A stretch of 64,000 nt of DNA, from positions 123,297-187,296 of the forward strand of contig NZ_JOIY01000009.1 of assembly GCF_000720185.1 (NCBI RefSeq), in the 5' to 3' direction. The notes beneath the pieces are model-generated. The model did not search any database and was not told the origin of the DNA. It saw only the letters and a program-made list of their open reading frames with translations. A program made the position numbers and the translations under genes. Source of the stretch: Streptomyces sp. NRRL S-340 (GTDB taxonomy: Bacteria; Actinomycetota; Actinomycetes; Streptomycetales; Streptomycetaceae). This document shows positions 43,250 to 52,890 of the stretch, in pieces. Positions within the stretch are counted from its first letter, which is position 1; each line of letters begins with the position of its first letter.

Positions 43250-44278
43250 GTGCCCGTCATCTCCGCTCCCCACGCCTTCAACGAAGGCCGGCTCTACGTC
43301 GACCTCCGGCCGATCTTCGGACGCTCGCTCTACCTGAAGTGCGAGGGTTTCAACTTCGCGGGTTCGATCAAGCTGAAGGCCGCGGTCGAGATGGTGGAGG
43401 CCGCGGAGCGGGACGGGCTGCTGGGCGAGGACTCGGTGCTGATCGAGTCCTCGTCCGGCAACCTCGGCGTCGCGCTCAGCATGATCGCCGCCAGCAAGGG
43501 CTACCGGTTCCTGTGCGTCACCGACTCCCGCTGCAACCTGTCCACGCGGCTGCTGATGGAGGCGCTGGGCAGCGAGGTCCACGTCATCGCCGACCTCGAC
43601 GCCAACGGCGGCTTCCTCGGCGCCCGGATCGACTACGTCCGGGCGCTGTGCGCCTCCGACGAGCGGTACGTGTGGCTCAGCCAGTACACCAACCCGGGCA
43701 ACTGGGGTGCTCACTACCGGCGGACGGCGCCGGAGATCGCCGCGCAGTTCCCGCGCCTGGACGTGCTGTTCGTGGGGGCGGGCACCACGGGCACCCTGAT
43801 GGGGTGCGCGCGCTACTTCCGCGAGTGGCACCGGCCGGTACGGATCGTGGCGGTGGACACCGTCGGTTCGGTGGCCTTCGGCGGCAAGCCCGGCCGCCGG
43901 ATGATCCCCGGCCTCGGCATGAGCATGCGCCCGCCGCTCCTCGACGAGTCCTACGTCGACGAGGTGATCCGGGTGGAGGAGGCGGACACGATCCGCGCCT
44001 GCCACCGGCTGGCCCGGCGCGGTTTCCTCTTCGGCGGCTCGACCGGCACGGTGGTCAGCGGCGCCATGGCGTGGCTCGCCGAGCACGACGAGCGCGACCT
44101 GACCGCAGTGGCCATCGCCCCCGACCTCGGCGAACGCTATCTCGACACGATCTACCAGTCGACCTGGCTGGAGGACCTCTACGGCGGCCAGGTCCTCGAC
44201 CCGAAGGGCGGCGTCCCGGCCACCCCCCGCAACGCCGAACCGGTGCCCCGGACCCCGGACGGCCGCCCCGAACCGTAG
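43250..44278 (+). CDS. sbnA: SbnA-like PLP synthase (O-phosphoserine + glutamate)
   Basis: A 342-residue fold type II PLP enzyme related to cysteine synthase. The Schiff-base lysine is in FNFAGSIKLKAA, the substrate loop is SSSGNLG, and the phosphate-binding loop is GAGTTGTLMG. SbnA condenses O-phospho-L-serine with L-glutamate as the first step to 2,3-diaminopropionate; pairing with the sbnB-like gene makes this role much more likely than cysteine synthesis. A perfect AGGAGG lies 5-6 nt before the GTG at 43250. It is the last gene of the five-gene operon. The C-terminal 25 residues are Pro-rich. Confidence 0.88.
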   Translation: MPVISAPHAFNEGRLYVDLRPIFGRSLYLKCEGFNFAGSIKLKAAVEMVEAAERDGLLGEDSVLIESSSGNLGVALSMIAASKGYRFLCVTDSRCNLSTRLLMEALGSEVHVIADLDANGGFLGARIDYVRALCASDERYVWLSQYTNPGNWGAHYRRTAPEIAAQFPRLDVLFVGAGTTGTLMGCARYFREWHRPVRIVAVDTVGSVAFGGKPGRRMIPGLGMSMRPPLLDESYVDEVIRVEEADTIRACHRLARRGFLFGGSTGTVVSGAMAWLAEHDERDLTAVAIAPDLGERYLDTIYQSTWLEDLYGGQVLDPKGGVPATPRNAEPVPRTPDGRPEP

Positions 44279-44688
44279 AAGCGTCCGGCCGCCGGCCGTC
44301 GGCCGCGGGCACGCCGGCTCCGGTCCCCGCGCCACTTCCGCCTGACGGGGTGGCGGCACGGGGCGGGACGGGGCACGGTTCGGTCCGGCGGGCCCGGGCC
44401 GGACTGTGCATGGGCTGCCGCCAGGCTCCGGTCGCGCCACGGGGCGGGGCCTGTGCGGCGCTCGTTCCACGGGCCGGGTCACGGGCGGCGGCCCGGCCTG
44501 CGACCTGGGGCCGGCGGCCGTGGCGCCGGTGGACACGGGGACGAGCCCCCTGCCCCTGCACCCGTGCCCACCCGGAAGCCGGAGCCGGGGCCGATCCGCG
44601 CCGCCCCGGCCGAGTCACGGTCGTCGGGCACACCTCGCCTCCGGCCGCCCGCGCCCCGGTGGCGGGCCGGGGCCGTCCGCCGGGACGC
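44279..44688. other. Convergent intergenic region after the operon
   Basis: About 410 bp between the sbnA-like gene (plus) and the response regulator gene (minus). It starts with interleaved GGCCGCCGGCCGTCGGCCGC palindromic text (about 44286-44305), which could terminate transcription. No gene could be supported. Confidence 0.4.
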
Positions 44689-45447
44689 TCAGGTGTCAGT
44701 GGCCGGCCGGCGGACCTGCACCAGGCCCGATTCGTAGGCCGCGATGACCGCCTGCGCCCGGTCGCGTACGCCGAGTTTGTCGAAGATGCTGGTGATGTAG
44801 TTCTTCACGGTGGAGACGCTGATCTCCAGGGTCCGCGCGATCTCGTTGTTGTCCAGGCCGGTGGCCAAGAGCCGCCACACCTCGGCCTCACGCGGCGTGA
44901 GGTCGGCGGCGGCCCGGCAAGCGGCGTCCGGACGGCCGCCGGCCGCTGCCGGCCGGGTCCTGACGTACGCGGAGATCAGCCGGGTCAGCAGGCGCGGGGC
45001 GACGACGGCCTCCCCCGCCCGGACGGTGCGGATCGCGGCGACCAGTTCCTCGGGGGAGCTGTCCTTGGGCAGGAAGCCGCACGCACCGGCGCGCAGCGCG
45101 GCGACCACGTACTCGTCCATGTCGAAGGTGCTCAGTGCGAGCACCCGGCACCCGGGCAGGTCACGGGCGAGCCGCTCGGTGGCGGCCACCCCGTCCAGGA
45201 CCGGCATGCGGATGTCCATCACCACGACGTCGGGGCGGTGCTCGGCGGCGAGCGTGAGGGCCTGTTCCCCGTTCTCCGCCTCGGCGACCACGGTGACCGA
45301 CGGCTCGGGGCCGAGGATCAGGGCCAGTCCGCGCCGGACGAGCGGCTGGTCGTCCGCGATGAGCACGCGGATCGGTCCGTCGGCCCCGGTCGCAGTCCCG
45401 GTCACAGCCCCGCTCACCCCTTCGCTCGCGCCTTCGGGCACCGTCAT
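44689..45447 (-). CDS. NarL/LuxR-type response regulator
   Basis: A 252-residue transcription factor. The receiver domain (about 26-145) has the acidic pair in IADDQPLVRRG, the phospho-acceptor Asp in MDIRMPVLDG and the conserved Lys in FLPKDSS. A Pro/Ala-rich linker leads to a LuxR-type helix-turn-helix (LTPREAEVWRLLATGLDNNEIARTLEISVSTVKNYI). The ATG overlaps the stop of the kinase gene (ATGA), with GAGGAG upstream. With the kinase and the divergent MMPL gene it probably forms a stress-response or export switch next to the Dap operon. Confidence 0.92.
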   Translation of the reverse strand: MTVPEGASEGVSGAVTGTATGADGPIRVLIADDQPLVRRGLALILGPEPSVTVVAEAENGEQALTLAAEHRPDVVVMDIRMPVLDGVAATERLARDLPGCRVLALSTFDMDEYVVAALRAGACGFLPKDSSPEELVAAIRTVRAGEAVVAPRLLTRLISAYVRTRPAAAGGRPDAACRAAADLTPREAEVWRLLATGLDNNEIARTLEISVSTVKNYITSIFDKLGVRDRAQAVIAAYESGLVQVRRPATDT

Positions 45448-46766
45448 CGCTCCTCGTCCTCGCCGCCCCGCGGTTCCGCCGGCAGACTCGCCGCCACCCT
45501 GAACCCGCCCCCGGGCAGCGGGCCGGCCTCCAGCGTGCCCCCGTGCAGGGCGACGCGTTCGCGCATGCCGATCAGGCCGTATCCGCTGCCGCGGCCCGCC
45601 GGGGCGGACGGCTCGGCGTCGTCGGGTCCCGGGTCGGTGACGGACACCGTCACCCCCTGCGGCCGCCGGTCCAGACGGACCTCCACCGCCACCCCGGGGC
45701 CGGCGTGCTTGCGGGCGTTGGTCAGCGCCTCCTGGACGATCCGGTACAGGGTGAGGCCGACCACCGGGGGCAGCCGCCGGGGCTCGCCGTCGAGGACGAG
45801 CCGGACGGGCTGGCCGGCCTGCCGTGCCTCCTCGACCAGGCGGTCGAGGTCCTCCAGGCCGGGCTGCGGTGCCTCCGGGACGCCGCAGCGGTCGGCCGCC
45901 GTGTCGTCGCCGGCGCGCAGGACGTCGAGGAGCTGCCGCATCTCGCGCAGCGCCAGCCGTCCCGACTCCTCCAGGGTGACCAGGGCCTCGCGGGCGACGC
46001 CGGCATCGTGGTCGAGGTTGGCGCGGGCACCGCCGGCCATCAGCTGCATGGTGGTGATGCGGTGGGCGACGACGTCGTGCAGCTCCCGGGCGATCCGCCT
46101 GCGCTCCTCGGCCACCGCGCGGTCGGCGAGGAGCCGGCGCCTGACCTCCGCCTCCTGCTGCCGGCGGTTGATGAACAGGGCGCCGGCGACGATGAGCCCG
46201 GCGGCCAGGCAGGCGCTGACCACGTTCAGGAGACCGGGCGGTGAGGTGAGGTCCGGGGTGAGCAGGGAGACGCCGACCGCTCCGGCCGTCACGGCCGCCG
46301 TCGCCCAGGGACGTGCGGCCCGTACGGCCGAGTACAGGGCGATCGCCAGGGCGGCGCCGAAATGCTGGTCCATCCGTACCGTCAGGTTCAGCAGCGCGCC
46401 GAACGCCAGGACGACGGTCATCACGGTCAGCGGGAAGCGCCGCCGGACCAGCAGGGGCAGCGCGGACACGACCAGCAGCAGCGCTCCGGCGGTCGACACG
46501 GGCACGCCTGTGAACTGCGGGAACGCCGTGTAGCCGATGAGGTCCACGACGGCCGCGCCGACGGCGGTCAGGGCGTCGTTGCGGGTCCACGGCAGGGCCT
46601 CGTCACCGGTCCACGGCAAGGCGCGGCGTACACGTACGCCTTGACGCACGCGCCGCGCGCGTGTGTCCTGCCGCCCGCGCGTGCCCCGCTCCGCCGGGGT
46701 CACGGCACCGCGCCACGCCGGGGCGTCGGCAGGCGACGACGGCGCGGTGCTGCGACGCGTCGCCAT
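45444..46766 (-). CDS. Sensor histidine kinase (NarX/DesK type)
   Basis: A 440-residue membrane kinase. About five helices (85-225) form the sensor with hardly any external loop, like kinases that respond to the membrane or to drugs in it. The HisKA_3 motif is RRRIARELHDVVAHRI; the ATPase has LYRIVQEALTNARKHAG (N box) and GSGYGLIGMRERV (G box). GAGAGG lies 6 nt before the ATG at 46766. A small duplication at the end of the N-terminal tail (ALPWTGDEALPWTRNDAL) suggests a recent slippage event. It is coupled to the response regulator gene. Confidence 0.9.
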   Translation of the reverse strand: MATRRSTAPSSPADAPAWRGAVTPAERGTRGRQDTRARRVRQGVRVRRALPWTGDEALPWTRNDALTAVGAAVVDLIGYTAFPQFTGVPVSTAGALLLVVSALPLLVRRRFPLTVMTVVLAFGALLNLTVRMDQHFGAALAIALYSAVRAARPWATAAVTAGAVGVSLLTPDLTSPPGLLNVVSACLAAGLIVAGALFINRRQQEAEVRRRLLADRAVAEERRRIARELHDVVAHRITTMQLMAGGARANLDHDAGVAREALVTLEESGRLALREMRQLLDVLRAGDDTAADRCGVPEAPQPGLEDLDRLVEEARQAGQPVRLVLDGEPRRLPPVVGLTLYRIVQEALTNARKHAGPGVAVEVRLDRRPQGVTVSVTDPGPDDAEPSAPAGRGSGYGLIGMRERVALHGGTLEAGPLPGGGFRVAASLPAEPRGGEDEER

Positions 46767-47014
46767 GGTGTTCCTCTCTCCGCTGATCCGGCCGGCCCCG
46801 CGGGCCCCGGCGCTTGCTGCCGCCATTGTCGCAGGAGGCGATGCCCCGGCCCTCCCTCCTGGGACCGAGAGCGGACCAGGACCACGGTCCCGGTCCGCCG
46901 CGCCTGCGGCCCCTGGGGCCCCCGCCGCTTTTCATCCCGCGCCCCGACGATCCACGCCCGTCCCGCTGGTTCGCTGGAAAGGTACTGACCGAGATCACTT
47001 CGAACGGAGCCGCT

Positions 47015-49321
47015 GTGATACGCGCCCTGACCGGATTCTCCACGCGAAATCCATGGAAGGTCATCACCCTCTGGGTACTGCTGGGAATCGGTCTCACCAT
47101 CATGGGCCAGGCATTGATGTTCCGCGTGACGGAGAGCCAGCTCGGCGACTTCCTGCCGAAGTCGTACGACTCGGCGGCGGCGCTGAAGATCGCCGAGGAC
47201 AAGTTCGGCATCGAGCCGGACGCCAACTCCGTGACGATGCTGGTGGAACGGGCCGACGGCAAGCCGCTCGCCGTGGCCGACCAGCGGCGCGCGGAGGCTG
47301 TCGCGGCCGGGCTCGGCCGGCAGCGGGTCACGATGCCGAAGACCGAGGACACCCCGGATTTCCTGGCGAAGGACTATTCCCAGACACCGAAGACCGGACC
47401 GGGCACGGTCGCCCCTCACCGCACTTTCGTCCTGTTCCCCGTCGGACTCTCCGGTAATTCCACCGACCCCGGTCTGCAGAACGTCTTCAAGGAATTCCGG
47501 AAGACCGCGTCCGACGCCTACGCGCGAAACGGACTGCGCACCGGGTTCACCGGCGGCCTGGCCGACACCGTCGACAGCGAGGAGGCGGAGAAGACCACCA
47601 GCACGGTGGCGGGTCTGCTCACCGTCGGTCTGATCGTGCTGCTGAACGTGCTGGTGTTCCGCAGCGTCATGGCGGCTCTGCTGCCGCTCCTGGCGGTCAG
47701 CCTCATCGGCGGAGCCGCCGCGGGAGCCGTGGTCGGCACCGCGCTGCTCACCGGGATCCGGCTGGACCCCTCCACCCCGTCGCTCATCAGCGTCGTGCTG
47801 CTCGGCATCGGGATCGACTACTTCCTGTTCCTGCTGTTCCGCTTCCGTGAGCGACTGCGCGCGCGTCCGGAATGCGACGCCCGTGAGATCGCCGGTGAGG
47901 TGACCGGGCGCGTGGGCTCCGCGATCACCTCGGCCGCCCTCACCATCGTCGCCGCCTTCGCCACCCTCGGCATCGCCAGTTTCGGGCAGTTCCGGGTGCT
48001 CGGCCCGGCCATCGCGGTCTCCGTGCTCGTGATGCTGCTGGCCAGTCTCACCTTCATGCCGGCCCTGCTGGCAGTGGCCGGACGCAAGATGTTCTGGCCC
48101 TCCCGCGCCCTGAAGCGGGCGCCGCGCGAGGGGACGGCCGGCCGGTTCGCGAACGCGGTCGCCCGGCGGCCCCTGGCCGTGGCCCTCGGCTCCGTCGCCG
48201 TGCTGGGTGTGCTGGCCGCCGGGACCCTCGGCATGAAGATGGACTACGGCACGGGCGGCGGCACCGGCGGAACCCCGGCCGCGGCCACGGCGGCGAAGAT
48301 CTCCCGTGCCCTGCCGGCCGGCGTCTCCGACCCGGCCGGTGTCTACCTCACGTCCAAGGACGGCGGCGCCCTCGACCGGCACGACGTCGACGGCCTGGCG
48401 CGGGCGCTCAGCCGTACGGAGGGCGTCGGCCAGGTGGCCCCGGCCGTCTTCGACAAGGCGGGCGACGCCGCCCGGATCGACCTCTACCTGACCGCGGACG
48501 CGCAGAGCCAGAAGGCGCGCGACCTGGTGTCCGGGCCGGTGCGGGCGACCGTCGCACGGCACACCCCGGCGGGCGGCGAAGCACACGTCGGCGGGACGGC
48601 GGCGATCTTCGCGGACATCTCCACGGCCGTCTCCGAGGACCTGGAGCTCGTCTTCCCGGTGGCCGCCGCGCTCATCGCGCTGATCCTGCTCGTCCTGCTG
48701 CGCAGCGTGGCGGCGCCCGCGGTGCTGATGCTCGCCGTCGGTCTCGGCTTCGCCGCCACGCTCGGCGCCTCCACCCTGGTCTTCCAGCACCTGCGGGGCG
48801 AGGCGGGCGTCAACTTCACCCTGCCGCTCGTGCTGTTCCTGTTCGTCGTCGCCCTGGGCACGGACTACAACATCCTGATGAGCGACCGTATCCGGGAGGA
48901 GATGGCGCGCCCGGGGCCCGCCCGCCCGGCCGTGGCCCGCGCCGTACGGCACACGGCACCGGCCGTGGCCACCGCCGGTCTGGTCCTGGCCGGCTCCTTC
49001 GGCAGCCTCTCGGTCAACCCCGCCCCCGCCACCCAGCAGATCGGTTTCGCCACGGCCCTCGGCATCCTGTTGTCGGCGTTCGTCCTGTCGACCGCGCTGG
49101 TTCCGGCGCTCGCCGCGCTGCTCGGCCGTGCCCTGTGGTGGCCGGTCCGGCCGCGCCGCGCCGCACGGCCGCAGGCACCGTACGGGCCGCCCGGACACCG
49201 CGACGCGGCCCCGGGGACCGCCCCGGCCGCCCGGTACGACCGGAACGGCCCGCTCGACCCGGGCGACGGGGGCCACCCGGCGGACCGGACCGGCCGCGTC
49301 GGCACGCACCCCAGGGACTGA
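47015..49321 (+). CDS. MMPL/RND-family membrane transporter
   Basis: A 768-residue transporter of the MMPL branch of the RND superfamily, with two repeats of one helix, an extracytoplasmic domain and a helix bundle. The proton-relay region in the first bundle is GIGIDYFLFLLFRFRE and in the second ALGTDYNILMSDRIREE. Streptomycete members export antibiotics, siderophores and lipids. GGAG lies 7 nt before the GTG at 47015. It is divergent from the two-component system, with about 250 bp between, and is the only exporter near the Dap/NRPS operon; a role in product export or self-resistance is inferred. The tail after the last helix is Pro/Arg-rich. Confidence 0.9.
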   Translation: MIRALTGFSTRNPWKVITLWVLLGIGLTIMGQALMFRVTESQLGDFLPKSYDSAAALKIAEDKFGIEPDANSVTMLVERADGKPLAVADQRRAEAVAAGLGRQRVTMPKTEDTPDFLAKDYSQTPKTGPGTVAPHRTFVLFPVGLSGNSTDPGLQNVFKEFRKTASDAYARNGLRTGFTGGLADTVDSEEAEKTTSTVAGLLTVGLIVLLNVLVFRSVMAALLPLLAVSLIGGAAAGAVVGTALLTGIRLDPSTPSLISVVLLGIGIDYFLFLLFRFRERLRARPECDAREIAGEVTGRVGSAITSAALTIVAAFATLGIASFGQFRVLGPAIAVSVLVMLLASLTFMPALLAVAGRKMFWPSRALKRAPREGTAGRFANAVARRPLAVALGSVAVLGVLAAGTLGMKMDYGTGGGTGGTPAAATAAKISRALPAGVSDPAGVYLTSKDGGALDRHDVDGLARALSRTEGVGQVAPAVFDKAGDAARIDLYLTADAQSQKARDLVSGPVRATVARHTPAGGEAHVGGTAAIFADISTAVSEDLELVFPVAAALIALILLVLLRSVAAPAVLMLAVGLGFAATLGASTLVFQHLRGEAGVNFTLPLVLFLFVVALGTDYNILMSDRIREEMARPGPARPAVARAVRHTAPAVATAGLVLAGSFGSLSVNPAPATQQIGFATALGILLSAFVLSTALVPALAALLGRALWWPVRPRRAARPQAPYGPPGHRDAAPGTAPAARYDRNGPLDPGDGGHPADRTGRVGTHPRD

Positions 49322-49427
49322 CTGAGCCCGGGGGCGGCGGGAGGAGGCGGAGCGGATGCCCGGCAGCGGGGTCAGGGCCGTTGGAGACGTGGATCACTTC
49401 GCCGTGAGGTGACGCGTACTGGACGAC

Positions 49428-49445
49428 ATACCGACTAGTCAGCAT
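49428..49445. promoter_or_regulatory. TetR-type operator before the acyl-CoA dehydrogenase operon
   Basis: ATACCGACTAGTCAGCAT differs at two of 18 positions from the perfect dyad ATACCGACTAGTCGGTAT; the core GACTAGTC (49433-49440) is exact. Sites of this CCGACTAGTCGG form are bound by TetR-family regulators of acyl-CoA metabolism. It lies 43 bp before the first gene. Confidence 0.55.
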
Positions 49446-49487
49446 GATGGTCATGACCTGCTGCCGACCCGTTCCCAGGAGCACCGG

Positions 49488-50522
49488 ATGAGCCCCGACC
49501 ACCCGCCCGGACTCGATCTCGACCGGCTCGGCGGCCTGCTCGACCGCGAGCGGCCGGGCCTGGCCCGGGGCCCCCTGACGGGGCGGCTGATCGAGGGCGG
49601 ACGGTCGAACCTGACGTACGCGGTCACCGACGGCACCACCCGGTGGGTCGTACGCCGGCCTCCGCTGGGCCACGTCCTGGCGACCGCGCACGACATGAAG
49701 CGCGAGCACCGCGTGATCAGCGCGCTGCACCCGACGCGCGTGCCGGTGCCCCGCACGGTGCTGCTGTGCGAGGACGAGGAGGTGCTGGGCGCGCCCTTCT
49801 ACGTGATGGAGTTCGTCGAGGGCACCCCGTACCGGACCGCGCGGCAGCTCGCCGCGCTCGGCCCGGCGCGCACCCGCGAGGCGGTGCTGTCGCTCGTCGA
49901 CACCCTCGTCGACCTGCACGCGGTGGATCCCGGCGAGGTGGGTCTCGCGGACTTCGGCCGACCGGAGGGCTTCCTCGACCGGCAACTGCGCCGCTGGGGC
50001 AAGCAGCTGGACGCCTCCCGCGACCGTGACCTGCCGGGGATCGACGAGCTGCACGCGTCCCTGGGGCGTACGCTGCCCGTCTCCCCCGCCCCCGCCGTGG
50101 TGCACGGCGACTACCGGCTGGACAACGCGCTGATCGGTCCTGACGACCGGATCCGCGCCGTCCTCGACTGGGAGATGTCCACCCTCGGCGACCCGCTCAC
50201 CGACCTGGGCCTGCTGGTCATGTACTGCAGCCCGCTCGGCATGCCCGACTCGCCCGTGTCCACCACCGCCGAGGCGCCCGGGCACCCCTCGCCCGCCGAG
50301 CTGATCGAGCGGTACGCCGCGCGCTCGGGGCGCGACGTGTCCGCGGTCTCCTGGTACACGGCGTTCGCCTGGTTCAAGCTCGCCGTGATCCTGGAGGGCA
50401 TCCACTACCGGTACACGCTCGGCCGGACGGTCGGCCGCGGTTTCGACCGCATCGGCGATCTGGTCCCCGTTTTCATCCAGCACGGCCTGACCACTTTGCA
50501 CGAAGGCCTCCGGGAGGGCTGA
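49488..50522 (+). CDS. Phosphotransferase-fold protein (ACAD10/FadE36-associated type)
   Basis: A 344-residue APH/choline-kinase-fold protein. It has LIEGGRSNLTYAVTD (nucleotide loop), the Brenner motif VVHGDYRLDNALIG and the metal-binding IRAVLDWEMSTLGDPLTDLG. Relatives are fused to, or encoded beside, acyl-CoA dehydrogenases (as in ACAD10/11, where they phosphorylate hydroxyacyl groups before dehydration). Here the dehydrogenase starts 6 nt downstream, so the two proteins probably act together on 4-hydroxyacyl-CoA-like substrates. GGAGC-like sequence precedes the ATG. Confidence 0.88.
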   Translation: MSPDHPPGLDLDRLGGLLDRERPGLARGPLTGRLIEGGRSNLTYAVTDGTTRWVVRRPPLGHVLATAHDMKREHRVISALHPTRVPVPRTVLLCEDEEVLGAPFYVMEFVEGTPYRTARQLAALGPARTREAVLSLVDTLVDLHAVDPGEVGLADFGRPEGFLDRQLRRWGKQLDASRDRDLPGIDELHASLGRTLPVSPAPAVVHGDYRLDNALIGPDDRIRAVLDWEMSTLGDPLTDLGLLVMYCSPLGMPDSPVSTTAEAPGHPSPAELIERYAARSGRDVSAVSWYTAFAWFKLAVILEGIHYRYTLGRTVGRGFDRIGDLVPVFIQHGLTTLHEGLREG

Positions 50523-50528
50523 TCCGTC

Positions 50529-51752
<1,224 letters not shown>

Positions 51753-52191
51753 CCGGCTCGGCCACGACGGGGTGGTGAGGGGGTGTGCGGGGCGCGCGGT
51801 ACCGGGCGCCCCTGATCCGGCGCCGGCCGGCCTCCGCCGCTCCGACGCGGGGCGCGCCTCGGTCCGTAGGGGGGCGCCCCAGAATCCCGTAGGGGGCGGC
51901 TCGCCGGTCCTCCTCGGGACGGCAGGTGGTCCCGCTGGGGCCTGTCGGGAGCGGCAGCCAGTCGACCGCCGGTGCGCGGCTGGCTCCGGGCGGTGCGGGA
52001 CGTGGCGTGTTCCCGCGTGTTCCCACCCTGGCTCCGGTTTCCGCGGCGCCGGGTGGAGCCGCCGGCCCGCTCCGGGACGTCGCCCCCCAGGGCGCGCCCG
52101 ACGCGCTCGGCGTGCTGAGGCACTCCAGGACGGTCGTGCACTACTCGGGCACCCCGGGGGGCCTCGGCAGGCCGCGCCCGACGGCGCCACG
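51753..52191. other. Intergenic region without a supported gene
   Basis: About 440 bp after the acyl-CoA dehydrogenase. Two copies of CGTAGGGGG (near 51867 and 51888) and CGTGTTCCC (near 52007 and 52016) are the only repeats noticed. Frames that stay open lack start signals and family resemblance. Confidence 0.4.
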
Positions 52192-52230
52192 GCCGACTGG
52201 CCGCCGGCCTCAGGGCGGCGGCCAGTCGGC
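52192..52230. terminator. Hairpin after the tetR gene
   Basis: A perfect 15-bp stem (GCCGACTGGCCGCCG, 52192-52206, with 52216-52230) and a 9-nt loop. On the plus strand GTTTCTC follows, so it can stop readthrough from the acyl-CoA dehydrogenase side; on the minus strand it begins 6 nt after the tetR stop. Confidence 0.75.
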
Positions 52231-52235
52231 GTTTC

Positions 52236-52814
52236 TCATACGCGCAGCACGGTCAGCTGGTGACGCACGGCCGCGGTGACCCGGGGTTCGTCGTCGGTGG
52301 CGAGGAGGTCCAGGAGCGCTCCGCGGAGCACGGCCAGGGCCAGGGTGCGGCGGCTCGCGCCGTCCGCGCCGTCCCTCTCCGCCGGCGGCTGGCAGGACGC
52401 CAGCACCTCCAGCCAGTCGTCGACCGTGGCCCGGGCGAACCCGGCCCACGCTCCGTCGGGCTCGACGAGGGAACGGGCGTACGCCTCGGTCCACAGCCGC
52501 AGCAGCGGGCGGTGCCCGGCGGCGGCGAGCCACTCCCAGACCCGTTCGGCGGCGTCGGCCAGCCCCAGGGGCCGGCCCGCCCGTGTGAGGTGCTCCAGGA
52601 GCGCGAGTTCATCGGCGCGGGCACGCGCCAGCAGCGCCCGCACCAGACCCTCCTTGGTGCCGAACAGGAACAGCAGCACCCGGGGGCTGGAGCCGATGGC
52701 CGTGGCCAGCGGGCGCAGGGAGAGGCCGGCCAGGCCGTGGGCGAGCACGTACCGGTAGGCGGCTTCGAGCAGCTCGGTCTGCCGTGCGGAGGGGACTCCC
52801 GCTCGCTGGGACAT
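52236..52814 (-). CDS. TetR family transcriptional regulator
   Basis: A 192-residue regulator. The N-terminal helix-turn-helix reads ARQTELLEAAYRYVLAHGLAGLSLRPLATAIGSSPRVLLFLFGTKEGLV, followed by a helical ligand domain. On the minus strand CTGACA (52845-52850), 18 bp, TAGGCT (52821-52826) places the transcription start at or next to the ATG (6 nt after the -10), so the mRNA is probably leaderless. An imperfect dyad covers this promoter, suggesting autorepression. It may also control the acyl-CoA dehydrogenase operon upstream, but their candidate operators differ. Confidence 0.88.
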   Translation of the reverse strand: MSQRAGVPSARQTELLEAAYRYVLAHGLAGLSLRPLATAIGSSPRVLLFLFGTKEGLVRALLARARADELALLEHLTRAGRPLGLADAAERVWEWLAAAGHRPLLRLWTEAYARSLVEPDGAWAGFARATVDDWLEVLASCQPPAERDGADGASRRTLALAVLRGALLDLLATDDEPRVTAAVRHQLTVLRV

Positions 52815-52820
52815 GGAGCT

Positions 52821-52851
52821 AGCCTAGCGTTACTGAAACAGTCGTGTCAGT
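52821..52851 (-). promoter_or_regulatory. tetR promoter with auto-operator
   Basis: Promoter hexamers CTGACA and TAGGCT at 18-bp spacing. The 20-bp imperfect dyad ACTGAAACAGTCGTGTCAGT (52832-52851; ACTGA/TCAGT arms exact) spans the -35 and spacer. It lies between divergent tetR and GNAT genes and could control both. Confidence 0.55.
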
Positions 52852-52890
52852 GCGGCGGGGCGGACAGCCGGACCATCGGGAGAACAAGCC

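Noticed and set aside
42094..44278. Staphyloferrin B-type siderophore cluster suggested by the sbnA/sbnB-like genes
   Set aside because: No NIS synthetases (SbnC/E/F), citrate synthase, decarboxylase or iron transporter nearby. The Dap genes instead accompany an NRPS and a Pls-type module.
51753..52191. Open frames on both strands between the acyl-CoA dehydrogenase and tetR genes
   Set aside because: No ribosome binding site, no family resemblance, and the frames overlap each other in the pattern of GC-rich non-coding DNA.
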